A DNA stretch of 36,818 nt from Deltaproteobacteria bacterium (lineage in GTDB: Bacteria; Desulfobacterota; Desulfobacteria; Desulfobacterales; ETH-SRB1). The translations under genes and the position numbers were made by a program. The notes under the pieces are model-generated. The model was not told the origin of the DNA and ran no database searches. It was given only the letters and a program-made list of their open reading frames with translations. The DNA lies in the NCBI GenBank assembly GCA_019314185.1, contig JAFCZU010000008.1, positions 1 to 36,818 of the forward strand. Direction: 5' to 3'. Shown here in pieces: positions 8,572 through 16,520 of the stretch (position 1 is its first letter; every line of letters begins with the position of its first letter).

Positions 8572-10048
8572 TGTTATCAAAATTTTTTCTGGACCGTCCG
8601 GTCTTTGCCTGGATCATAGCCATCGTCATGATGGCTGTTGCCTGGATCATAGCCATCGTCATGATGGCTGCCGGCGCCAATGCGCTGGATACAGCCGATG
8701 CCGTCAAGCAGAAACTAAAAGAGATGAGCCGGTATTTTCCTCCCGGCATGAAAGTAATTTATCCCTACGACACCACTCCTTTTACTGAGGTGGCCATTGA
8801 CGAAGTAGTCAAGACCCTGTTCGAGGCAGTGCTGCTGGTCTTTGTGATCATGTATCTCTTCATGGGGACATTCCGGGCCACCCTGATTCCGACCATCGCG
8901 GTGCCAGTGGTGCTGCTGGGGACCTTTGCGATCCTGGGTCTGCTCGGCATCTCCATCAACATGCTGACCATGTTTGCCATGGTGCTGGCCATCGGCCTCC
9001 TGGTGGACGACGCCATCGTGGTGGTGGAAAACGTGGAACGGATCATGAGCGAAGAGGGACTCCCGGCCAAGGAGGCTACGGCCAAGTCTATGGACCAGAT
9101 CACCAGCGCCCTGATCGGCATCGGCTTGGTGCTCGCGGCAGTCTTCGGACCAATGGCGTTCTTTCCTGGTTCCACCGGGGTTATCTATCGACAGTTTTCC
9201 TTGACCATCGCCGCCTCCATGCTGCTTTCGGTTCTCGTAGCCTTGATCCTCACCCCTGTCCTCTGCGCATCGCTCCTGAAACCGGTAGCGGCAAGGCATA
9301 AACCGGCAGACAATGCGGTTTTTTTCTGCGCCCCTTTTTCAGATGGTTTGACCGCTTCTTTTTTCGCGCCAGAGACCTGTATGTCAAGCTGGTTGGACAC
9401 GTTCTTGCCAAAAAGCTGCGCTATCTGTTCCTGTTTCTGCTGATTGTGGGCGCCATGGGATATTTGTTTCAGCGCATGCCCACCTCTTATCTTCCGGACG
9501 AGGACCAGGGGATACTGCTGATCCAGACCATGCTTCCGTCGGGTTCAACGCTGGAACAGACTGAGAAAGTTATGGATAAGGTCAGGAACCATTTTCTGAA
9601 GAATGAAAAGGAGGGGGTGGATTCCTTCATGTCGGTTTCAGGTGTGAGTTTTGGCGGCCAGGGGCAGAACGTGGCTTTGGGATTTGTCAAACTCAAGGAC
9701 TGGAAACTGCGTAAGCGGCCGGATCTGAAGGTCGGAGCTATCGCCGGCCGGGCAATGGGAGCTTTTTCACAGATAAAAGGCGCCATGGTGTTCGCCTTTC
9801 CGCCGCCTCCGGTCATCGAATTAGGCAATGCCACCGGGTTTGATTTTCAGTTGCAGGACCGTGGCGGACTGGGCCACGAAAAACTGATGGCTGCCCGCAA
9901 CCAGCTTCTCGGCATGGCGGCGCAAGATCCCCGATTGATCAGGGTCCGGCCCAACGGCATGGAAAATGTGCCCGAATACCGGGTTGACGTGGATTTGGAA
10001 AAAGCCGGCGCCATGAAGGTTCCTATCAGCTCCATCCACAACACCATT
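8571..10048 (+). pseudogene. RND efflux permease (AcrB-like), internally deleted and frameshifted
   Basis: The ATG overlaps the adaptor stop. The product begins with the TM1 sequence of AcrB-type pumps, then jumps to the region equivalent to AcrB residue 290 ([16 protein letters not shown]), so roughly 800 bases encoding most of the first periplasmic porter domain are gone. A 33-base tandem duplication (8605-8637, 8638-8670) sits at that junction. TM2-TM6 follow, with [16 protein letters not shown], which carries the proton-relay aspartates. A frameshift in the homopolymer-rich stretch 9317-9340 moves the reading to the frame that continues as [15 protein letters not shown] and then the second porter half. 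Homology stops at HNTI (10048), losing the last 300 or so residues including TM8-TM12. Normal length is about 1040 residues. From 10049 the sequence belongs to mqnA. Confidence 0.88.
8605..8670 (+). repeat. Perfect 33-base tandem duplication in the permease remnant
   Basis: Units 8605-8637 and 8638-8670 are identical. The duplication is in frame and repeats the 11 residues [11 protein letters not shown] (the first copy starts with F in place of V because of the preceding base). It lies at the edge of the large internal deletion. Confidence 0.9.
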
Positions 10049-10863
10049 GTGGCGGACACATTCAATTTCTCAACAGCCTTCCCTTGTACCATTGTCTGGT
10101 GAAAAACCAGGTGGTGCTCAATATCGATCTGTTCAAAGACAGCCCCAAAGCTCTGTGTCATCGGCTGTTGACCGATGAACTCGATATCAGCCCTGTTCCG
10201 GCAATTGAATACGCCAGACATGCCGACGAACTGCTTCTCTTGCCGGATCTGACTATTAGCTCCGACGGCAAGGTAATAAGCATCTTGTTGATCAGCAAAG
10301 TCCCAATTGAACAATTGAACGAAAAAACCGTCGCCCTGACCAATACATCAGCCACTTCCCAGGTACTCACCCAAATCATCCTCGAAGAAAAATATGGACT
10401 GCGCCCCACCTATTTTGAATGCCCGCCGGATCTGGGCCAAATGTTCCGTGAGGCCCAAGCGGCTTTGCTGATCGGAGATGACGCCCTGCGGATACTCCAA
10501 ACACCGTCCAGCGGCTATCACATATACGATCTTGGCGAAGAATGATCCTCCCTCACCGGAGCAAAAATGGTCTATGCCGTCTGGTGCGTTCGCAGGGACT
10601 ATGCCGTCAGACATCTGGAAAACGTCCGCAAAGTCACCCGCGCTTTTCAGTGCTCCATGGAGATGAGCAAAAAACATATTGACCACATAGCAGAAGAAGC
10701 GGCTCGCTGGGATATCTTTTCAAAGAGTTTTTTAAAAAATTATTTCACTGGCTTGAAATTTGAATTCGGCCCTGAATATCAACAGGGTCTTATTACCTAT
10801 CTGAAAAAAGCCAGAAAGCTGGGCGCCATTGATGGTGTTCCGAAGCTTTTGTTTTTTTTATAA
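10049..10863 (+). pseudogene. mqnA: mqnA-like chorismate dehydratase (futalosine pathway), 5'-truncated with nonsense codon
   Basis: The frame starting around 10051 reads GGHIQFLNSLPLYH, the start of an MqnA domain, and continues through ELDISPVPAIEYARHADE, LLPDLTISSDGKV and AALLIGDDALR to a normal C-terminus at 10863. Two lesions stand out. The first few codons and the start are missing, replaced by the RND permease remnant. An in-frame TGA (10543-10545) falls where family members have Trp in the LGEEW motif, after which the same frame continues as SSLTGAKMVYAVWCVRRDY. MqnA dehydrates chorismate in the futalosine route to menaquinone. TTG at 10084 could start a 153-residue fragment only. An intact copy elsewhere would be needed if the organism makes menaquinone this way. 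Confidence 0.82.
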
Positions 10864-10880
10864 ATTATAAAGAGGTAAGC

Positions 10881-11106
10881 ATGACTGAAAATAAGATGAA
10901 AAATCGCATTGTAGAAGAATTGAAGAAAGCCAAAGAAAGAGGCTGGCCAGATTACCATGGAAAAGGTGAGTGAAATGGTAAAGGTTGTTGCCACGTAAAC
11001 ATTCAGGGTAAAGAATCCTGGCCCAAAGAACCATGTTTTTCAGGACAAAATAAACGACCTTGACAGTTCACTATATGGTAAAAGATGTTTTGAGATTACA
11101 TTTTAA
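10881..11106 (+). pseudogene. Unidentified small gene, broken
   Basis: A good ribosome site (AAGAGG) precedes ATG at 10881, and a charged, helical peptide MTENKMKNRIVEELKKAK follows, ending at TGA 10971-10973 after 30 residues. Another frame picks up a plausible continuation (QITMEKVSEMVKVVAT), hits TAA at 10996-10998, and carries on in the same frame as TFRVKNPGPKNHV to TAA 11104-11106. This looks like one gene of about 75 codons with a frameshift and a nonsense codon, in keeping with the decay of its left neighbours. I do not recognise the family. A genuine 30-residue peptide is the alternative. Confidence 0.35.
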
Positions 11107-11150
11107 AAGTAAAGCTGGACTTTTCACACAGTGATTATTATGTATAATAT

Positions 11151-11349
11151 ACTCAAGTTTCGCACCCTTGATTTCTATCAATATCAAGACGGTAAGGGTT
11201 GAAAATAACATTTTTACAGCGAAATCATTTACTTATATTTTGTAAACAGCAACCTGTGCAACACACAGGCAGTATATTTCGCCTTAAAATTTATTTTTAA
11301 CCCTTGCCGTCTAACGCTTTGGCTAAATTAAAGAGCTCGAAACTTGAGT
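11151..11349. mobile_element. MITE-like inverted-repeat element, family B (full copy)
   Basis: The 199-base element ends in perfect 12-base inverted repeats, ACTCAAGTTTCG (11151-11162) and CGAAACTTGAGT (11338-11349). A second, subterminal pair is GACGGTAAGGGTTG / AACCCTTGCCGTC with a short offset. It encodes no protein. A+T-rich TATA-like bases flank both ends. It ends only 44 bases before the PII gene, so it probably forms part of that gene's upstream region. A partial copy lies at 4281-4515. Confidence 0.65.
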
Positions 11350-11369
11350 AATATATATATCAAGATTGA

Positions 11370-11732
<363 letters not shown>

Positions 11733-11801
11733 TCGAGTAGTTAAAACGACTTAACATTTTCTATAAACTGTTGTTTCACAAACTGCTTAACATATTAAAC
11801 T

Positions 11802-12503
11802 ATGCCTGAAACACATAATAAATATATAAAAGCTCTAATGGATATAAGCAGCGCCATTACTTCGGATCTTTATCTTGAAGATATTCTCAAACTGATTGTG
11901 ATGGTAACAGCGAGGGTTACCGGTGTTAAAATCTGTTCTTTGTGGCTGATAGATGAAAGTGTAAGCCCAAAAATGATCCGGTTGAAAGCTTCGCAAACCA
12001 TTGATCCAAATTATGTTAAGGACAGACTGTTAAATATGAATGAAGGCGTGGTCGGTTTTGTGGCTACCAGTAAATGCCCGCTTATCGTCAGGAATGTTCT
12101 TAAAGAACCAAGGTTCAAAGAAAAAAATATGGCTAGAAAGCTTGGGTTGGTATCAATGATCAGCGTACCACTTCAGGTGCAGAGCGAAAAAGTAATCGGA
12201 GTACTCAACTGTTTCACAGCTCGTCCTCATGCTTTTTCCAAAACAGATGTGAACATGATAACAGCGGTGGCCAACCAGGCGGCTGTAGCGATAATTAATA
12301 CCGAGCTAATGGTAAAGACCAGGATAATCCAGGAAGAACTGGAAACCCGAAAGCTGGTGGGGCGAGCCAAGGAGATTCTCATGCAGTGCCGCAATAAAAC
12401 CGGAATACAGGCGTATCGATGGATGCAAAAACGAAGCATGGATACCCGTAAATCCATGCGCGAGGTAGCCGAGGCAATACTACTTTCTGAAGAATTTGAA
12501 TAG
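11802..12503 (+). CDS. GAF-ANTAR RNA-binding antiterminator
   Basis: A 233-residue protein. A GAF domain spans about 10-165 (ISSAITSDLYLEDILKLIV through ITAVANQAAVAIINTEL), then a helical linker. The ANTAR domain spans about 178-230: LVGRAKEILMQCRNKTG, then AYRWMQKRSMDTRKSMREVA, the three-helix pattern shared with NasR, AmiR and EutV. ANTAR domains bind paired hexaloop hairpins in nascent RNA and prevent formation of an overlapping terminator. Two such leaders occur nearby (12734-12830 and 16420-16500), both in front of glutamate synthase-type genes, which makes this protein their likely regulator. The GAF ligand is unknown; nothing indicates haem. There is no clear ribosome site before the ATG. 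The gene lies 69 bases after the PII gene, so co-expression is likely. Confidence 0.85.
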   Translation: MPETHNKYIKALMDISSAITSDLYLEDILKLIVMVTARVTGVKICSLWLIDESVSPKMIRLKASQTIDPNYVKDRLLNMNEGVVGFVATSKCPLIVRNVLKEPRFKEKNMARKLGLVSMISVPLQVQSEKVIGVLNCFTARPHAFSKTDVNMITAVANQAAVAIINTELMVKTRIIQEELETRKLVGRAKEILMQCRNKTGIQAYRWMQKRSMDTRKSMREVAEAILLSEEFE

Positions 12504-12678
12504 CATCTATATCCGCAGGACGCAACAAGGCAAGAAAGATTCACCACAGAAATCACAGATCGCACATTCCCATTTTTCCACTCGTTTTCAGGCTCAAGCT
12601 ATGACTTGGAATACATTCCACCCTTGGAATGCGTTCCCATACCTAATCCTCCTTTTTTCTATATCTTAAGAAAACCAC
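12504..12678. other. Gene-free stretch before the leader promoter
   Basis: It contains a CACCACAGAAATCACAGATC spacer motif also present in inverted form near 16200-16260, and two palindromic GGAATNCNTTCC motifs 18 bases apart (12608-12619, 12626-12637). No gene or clear terminator for the GAF-ANTAR gene is seen. Confidence 0.4.
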
Positions 12679-12708
12679 TTGACAAAATATATTAAGTTAA
12701 ACTAAATG
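12679..12708 (+). promoter_or_regulatory. Putative sigma-70 promoter of leader 1
   Basis: A consensus -35 TTGACA (12679-12684) is followed after 18 bases by TAAATG (12703-12708), a weak -10. Transcription from here would place both leader hairpins in the 5' untranslated RNA. The promoter at 16369-16397 has the same TTGACA...TAAAT form. Confidence 0.5.
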
Positions 12709-12733
12709 TAATGTCGTTATTGAGTGTATAACT

Positions 12734-12840
12734 AAAAAGAAGCTTCGCACAAAGGTGTGCGAAGCTTCTTTTTGGTGTAAAAGACAAAGGCGTCTTTGCT
12801 CCATATTTTTTGTTGGGGTAATGCGCCTTTTTTTATTTTA
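12734..12840 (+). promoter_or_regulatory. ANTAR-type two-hexaloop attenuator leader 1
   Basis: The first hairpin has 17-base complementary arms (12734-12750, 12757-12773) closing a six-base loop AAAGGT. Six bases later the second hairpin has arms AAAGAC/GTCTTT (12780-12785, 12792-12797) and loop AAAGGC. A terminator pairs AAAGGCG (12786-12792) with CGCCTTT (12824-12830), followed by T-rich DNA. The terminator's 5' arm is the loop and 3' arm base of the second hairpin, so the two structures exclude each other. A at loop position 1 and G at position 4 in both loops match the known ANTAR target rule. Confidence 0.8.
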
Positions 12841-12858
12841 AATCTTTAATTATAATTC

Positions 12859-12864
12859 AGGAGG
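12859..12864 (+). promoter_or_regulatory. Ribosome-binding site deciding the start at 12875
   Basis: AGGAGG lies one base before ATG 12866, too close to serve it, but ten bases before ATG 12875. The second ATG is therefore the more likely start. Confidence 0.6.
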
Positions 12865-12874
12865 AATGGTTACA

Positions 12875-14458
12875 ATGAATCTGAACAGACCTAATTCAAA
12901 TGAAGCCTTGCAAACCAAAAATCGTTCGCGCAGCGTTGCCCCGCAATCCGGCATCTGCACGAGGTGTGTGGATGGATGTAAGGGCAATTGCGATCTTTTT
13001 AACTCTACATTCAGAGGAAGGGATTTGCTTTATCCAATGCCCTTTGGCAGTATCACAGCCGGTGCTGACAAAGACTACCCTGTTGACTACTCGCACCTAA
13101 ATATTATGGGCTATGCCATGGGCGCCGAAGGTATAACAGCCGATCCTGACCACGCTACCTTTCCTGCGGTAAATACTGAAACTTCGTTTGGCGCTAAAGA
13201 TAAGGTAAAAATGAAAATTCCTATGTTTACCGGGGCATTAGGAAGTACGGAGATTGCTCGTAAGAACTGGGATCACTTTGCAATCGGCGCTGCGATCACT
13301 GGAATCAGCATGGTTTGTGGTGAAAATGTTTGTGGCATTGATCCAGAGTTGAAGTTCGACAAGCATGGAAAAGTAAAAGAATCTCCGGAGATGAAACGTC
13401 GGATAGAGTCGTATCGCAAATATCAGGAAGGATATGGCGATATTCTGGTTCAGATGAATGTAGAAGACGCGCGCCTTGGTGTGGCTGAGTATGTTATTGA
13501 CAAGCTGGGTGTTGAAACTGTTGAGTTAAAATGGGGCCAGGGCGCAAAATGTATTGGTGGAGAAATAAAGGTCGGTTCTTTAGATCGTGCGCTTGAATTA
13601 AAAAAACGCGGCTACATTGTTACTCCTGATCCTGAAAACAAGGCAGTCCAGGCAAGTTTTAAAGCCGGCGCCATCAAAGAATTTGAGCGTCATTCACGTT
13701 TAGGATTTATTGATAAAGAAAGTTTTATTGCAACAGTAGAAAGACTTCGCAGTCTTGGCGCCAAACGCGTAACCCTGAAAACAGGCGCTTATCCGATGCG
13801 TGAGCTTGCCATGGCTATCCGCTGGTCTTCCGATGCCAGAATCGACCTGCTGACCATTGACGGAGCCGGAGGTGGAACAGGCATGAGCCCTTGGCGTATG
13901 ATGACGGAATGGGGTGTGCCTTCCATATACCTTCATTCTATGGCATACAACTTGTGCCGGAGACTGGCTGAGAAAGGCGCTTGGGTGCCGGATATTGCGT
14001 TTGCTGGCGGGTTTTCTTCAGAGGATCATATTTTTAAAGCCCTTTCTTTGGGAGCTCCTTATTGCAAGGCTGTTTGTATGGGCCGCGCCCTGATGATTCC
14101 CGGTATGGTCGGCAAGAATATCGGCCGCTGGCTCAATGGTGAAGATGGCGGACTTCCGGTTACTGTTTCTAAATTCGGAAGTACAAAACAAGAAATTTTT
14201 GTCTGTTATGAGGAATTGAAGAAAAAATATGGGAAAGAGGTTGACAGCTTCCCTCTCGGAGCTATAGGCATATACTCTGCCGGAGAGAAACTTCGTGTCG
14301 GCCTGCAGCAACTGATGGCGGGAGCCAGAAAATGGAAAGTCGATCTTATGTCAAGAAAAGATATATTCTCTCTGACCGAAGAAGCTGCCGATGTAACCGG
14401 TATTCCTTATGTCATGGAAGCTTATAAAGAAGAAGCCATGAAAATTATTGATGAATAA
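12875..14458 (+). CDS. Glutamate synthase-family FMN protein with N-terminal Cys cluster
   Basis: A 527-residue protein of the FMN-binding glutamate synthase family (GltB central domain). N-terminal cysteines C28, C31, C35, C39 (CTRCVDGCKGNC) suggest one Fe-S cluster instead of the two-ferredoxin module of its neighbours. The barrel carries KWGQGAK near 219-225, DGAGGGTGMSP near 329-339 and a phosphate-binding AGGFSSEDH. It has no amidotransferase or GXGXG domain. Such stand-alone proteins occur in anaerobes; whether they make glutamate from free ammonia or act on another substrate is not settled by sequence. I prefer ATG 12875 over 12866 because of the ribosome site. The gene follows the ANTAR-type leader at 12734-12840, placing it under predicted antitermination control. 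A stem-loop at 14480-14507 lies after the stop. Confidence 0.85.
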   Translation: MNLNRPNSNEALQTKNRSRSVAPQSGICTRCVDGCKGNCDLFNSTFRGRDLLYPMPFGSITAGADKDYPVDYSHLNIMGYAMGAEGITADPDHATFPAVNTETSFGAKDKVKMKIPMFTGALGSTEIARKNWDHFAIGAAITGISMVCGENVCGIDPELKFDKHGKVKESPEMKRRIESYRKYQEGYGDILVQMNVEDARLGVAEYVIDKLGVETVELKWGQGAKCIGGEIKVGSLDRALELKKRGYIVTPDPENKAVQASFKAGAIKEFERHSRLGFIDKESFIATVERLRSLGAKRVTLKTGAYPMRELAMAIRWSSDARIDLLTIDGAGGGTGMSPWRMMTEWGVPSIYLHSMAYNLCRRLAEKGAWVPDIAFAGGFSSEDHIFKALSLGAPYCKAVCMGRALMIPGMVGKNIGRWLNGEDGGLPVTVSKFGSTKQEIFVCYEELKKKYGKEVDSFPLGAIGIYSAGEKLRVGLQQLMAGARKWKVDLMSRKDIFSLTEEAADVTGIPYVMEAYKEEAMKIIDE

Positions 14459-14479
14459 TTTAGTCGAGTGGAAAATTGG

Positions 14480-14507
14480 TCGAGTGGTCGAATAGTTGAC
14501 CACTCGA
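14480..14507 (+). terminator. Stem-loop after the glutamate synthase-family gene
   Basis: Perfect ten-base arms TCGAGTGGTC and GACCACTCGA enclose an eight-base loop, 22 bases after the stop. No T-run follows, so it may stabilise the mRNA end or be a spacer repeat instead of a true terminator. Confidence 0.4.
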
Positions 14508-14534
14508 TCATCGGAATACTCTTACTCGACGGTC

Positions 14535-14711
14535 TCGTAAAAAGTCTTTTGTGAACAGCTTTTGAGCATTTTTGGGGAAAAAGCAATTGAGATGTTCATC
14601 ATCAAGAAATGCAAGCTGTTTGAGGTCCTTAGGCCGAGTTCTTGCATTTTAGATAAACATCTCAATTGCGCCCAAAATGGTCATGAAGTGAACAAAATCG
14701 ACTTTTTACGA
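14535..14711. mobile_element. MITE-like inverted-repeat element, family A copy 3 (longest)
   Basis: Perfect 12-base ends TCGTAAAAAGTC (14535-14546) and GACTTTTTACGA (14700-14711). Symmetry continues inward with mismatches: GCAATTGAGATGTTCATC on the left answers the complement of GATAAACATCTCAATTGC on the right, and an inner pair AAATGCAAG/CTTGCATTT surrounds the centre. It encodes no protein and fills the space between two convergent genes. Confidence 0.65.
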
Positions 14712-14718
14712 ATTCATT

Positions 14719-16020
14719 TTACTTGATTTTCAACCAGATCAGCCTGGCTATATCCGGTCCGGGATTTTTCCATTGAGATGGCATTTCTGAAGTCAGGTAG
14801 ATCACATCTCCGGCATGTCCCATGTAAACGACCTTTCCTAATTTCAGCTCCAACTTGCCTGACAACATGTACCCGATCTCCTCACCCTTATGAATAAAGA
14901 AATGGGATTTGATGCTCTTTCCTGGTGGAATCTCAATAAGATACGGTTCGGCCTTTGAATTAAAATCTACAGGGGTAAGGAGTTTTGCACTAATACTCTC
15001 CTTTGGCAGATCCGGAAATTTTACATTCACTGATTCCCTTGATGGAAAAATCACCCGATCTTTAACATCTGCCAACTCTTGAAAAAAAGAACTGACTTCA
15101 ACAAAAAGAACTTCCGCTATCTTTAGAAGCGCCGGCAGAGAAGGATATATTAAGTTGCTCTCCATTTGAGATATGCTGCTCGGAGTTACTCCTATGAGTT
15201 TTGCGAGTTCTGTCTGGGACAAACCTTGTTTGGTGCGAAGTTCCTTCAAATGATTCCCCAGATTAATCTGGCTGGTGGTGCGTTTTTCAGAATCGAAGGT
15301 TATGTTAAGATCCTTGCTCCAGTAATTATAAGGCTTGTTGAAGGTTTCTATATTACGCTTTTCAGCTTTCAGAATTGTTAAAGATGTCTTACCTCTTGCA
15401 ACAGAAAGGTCTATGGCGACCTGGGCAATTTGATTGATCTTGGCTTTGAGACGGCGAGAATGAGCTCCTTTTTCAATAATCCAGTAGGCGATTGTATTCA
15501 GTTCATACAGCCTGGGGCATGAATGGGAATAAAATTTTACGATATGCTCTTCTCCGCCCCATAGCTCCTGCATACCGGTAAGACTCTCAAAGACAAATCG
15601 AACATCGCCCTTCATGGTCCCATGTATTCCATAAAAAGCGCCGGTTACCTGATCTACCTTGCGAGGTTCATTTACTTTGATAATTCGACACGGCCATTTG
15701 GAACTTCCTTTTTCATAAAATTTTAGAAAGATATCAGCCCCTTCTCCCTTACCATAAGTAAAGCAGTCCAGAATGATTAAGTTCTGATTCTCAGCCAATG
15801 ATCCCAGCTTTTCCAAAAGATTTTTTGGCGAACGATCGAAGCTGACGTAAATAAGAGGCTTGTTCTGCGTCTGTGACGCCTGTATAAAGTTTAAGCAAAA
15901 TACATAGGCCAGACTGCCTGTATCATCATACCAGACTACGTTATCTCCGATATAAAGCCCGCCGAGCAGAATATCGAGATGATTCACCCCTGAAGTCACC
16001 CTGAGTTTATTTGAAGTCAT
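14719..16020 (-). CDS. KaiC/RAD55-like domain, Xre HTH and cupin fusion regulator
   Basis: A 433-residue three-part protein. Residues 1-240 resemble the KaiC/RAD55 RecA-like fold (SGVNHLDILLGGLYIGDNVV at 10-29, LIYVSFDRSPKNLLEKL, then DVRFVFESLTGM in the Walker B position), but the P-loop region reads YDDTGSLAY without the GKT/S lysine, so nucleotide hydrolysis is doubtful. Residues 254-308 are a clear Xre-type helix-turn-helix (LRTKQGLSQTELAKLIGVTP). Residues 360-430 are a cupin barrel (IPPGKSIKSHFFIHKGEE, then GHAGDVIYL), as in small-ligand-sensing XRE-cupin regulators. It is transcribed away from the glutamate synthase-Hdr operon that starts at 16521 and may regulate it; that is inferred from position only. 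The ribosome site is weak. Confidence 0.8.
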   Translation of the reverse strand: MTSNKLRVTSGVNHLDILLGGLYIGDNVVWYDDTGSLAYVFCLNFIQASQTQNKPLIYVSFDRSPKNLLEKLGSLAENQNLIILDCFTYGKGEGADIFLKFYEKGSSKWPCRIIKVNEPRKVDQVTGAFYGIHGTMKGDVRFVFESLTGMQELWGGEEHIVKFYSHSCPRLYELNTIAYWIIEKGAHSRRLKAKINQIAQVAIDLSVARGKTSLTILKAEKRNIETFNKPYNYWSKDLNITFDSEKRTTSQINLGNHLKELRTKQGLSQTELAKLIGVTPSSISQMESNLIYPSLPALLKIAEVLFVEVSSFFQELADVKDRVIFPSRESVNVKFPDLPKESISAKLLTPVDFNSKAEPYLIEIPPGKSIKSHFFIHKGEEIGYMLSGKLELKLGKVVYMGHAGDVIYLTSEMPSQWKNPGPDIARLIWLKIK

Positions 16021-16368
16021 TAAATTCTCACTTTATCATATTATTACGATGCGTTGATAATGTTTGACGTTAAAAAAAAACATGGATTGTGTCAAGTGTC
16101 ATGAATTGAGTAAGCGTTCCGGATAAAAAATTCAATCCTGGCAAATCGATTTAATTGGTTTTGTTCCGGCCATAGTTTATATGAAAGTCTTTTTCACTAC
16201 AGATCACAGAGCGCGCAGAAAAAAAATAAAAATTTCTGTATTCTCTGTGATCTCTGTGGTGAATCCTTCATGCTTCGTTGTGACCACAAGTCATGATGAT
16301 TAGTTAAAATTAAAATAATGATATAATAATTAGTAGCAGTTAACTATCTTTTTTTTTTACATTTTTTC
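16021..16368. other. Divergent intergenic region with spacer inverted repeat
   Basis: No gene. An imperfect inverted repeat, TTCACTACAGATCACAGAG (16193-16211) against CTCTGTGATCTCTGTGGTGAA (16243-16263), lies in the middle; similar CACAGAAATCACAG motifs occur near 12540. The rest is A+T-rich DNA that should hold the promoter of the KaiC-HTH-cupin gene. Confidence 0.45.
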
Positions 16369-16397
16369 TTGACAGCCTATACAATTATCCTTAAATT
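16369..16397 (+). promoter_or_regulatory. Putative sigma-70 promoter of leader 2
   Basis: Consensus TTGACA (16369-16374), 17-base spacer, TAAATT (16392-16397). The predicted transcript would begin about 15-20 bases before the first hexaloop hairpin. Confidence 0.6.
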
Positions 16398-16419
16398 ATC
16401 AAACAATAATTTGAGATAA

Positions 16420-16510
16420 TATCGTACAAAGAAGTTCGATAATCATAAAATAAAGACAAAGACGTCTGTATTCCTTTTAGATAGAAATAGAGACGTTTTT
16501 TATTTTTTTA
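16420..16510 (+). promoter_or_regulatory. ANTAR-type two-hexaloop attenuator leader 2
   Basis: Hairpin one: TATCGTAC (16420-16427), loop AAAGAA, GTTCGATA (16434-16441), with one T-T mismatch. Hairpin two: arms TAAAGAC/GTCTGTA (16451-16457, 16464-16470) with one mismatch, and loop AAAGAC (16458-16463). The terminator pairs AAAGACGTCT (16458-16467) with AGACGTTTTT (16491-16500), one G-T wobble, and leads into a T-run to 16509. As in leader 1, the terminator's 5' arm consists of the second hairpin's loop plus 3' arm. A1 and G4 are conserved in both loops. Confidence 0.8.
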
Positions 16511-16520
16511 ATGGTCTTTA

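Noticed and set aside
10543..10545. TGA read as Trp in this organism
   Set aside because: Several intact genes end in TGA (hdrB, hdrA, metV and the gene ending at 18320), and conserved Trp residues elsewhere use TGG.
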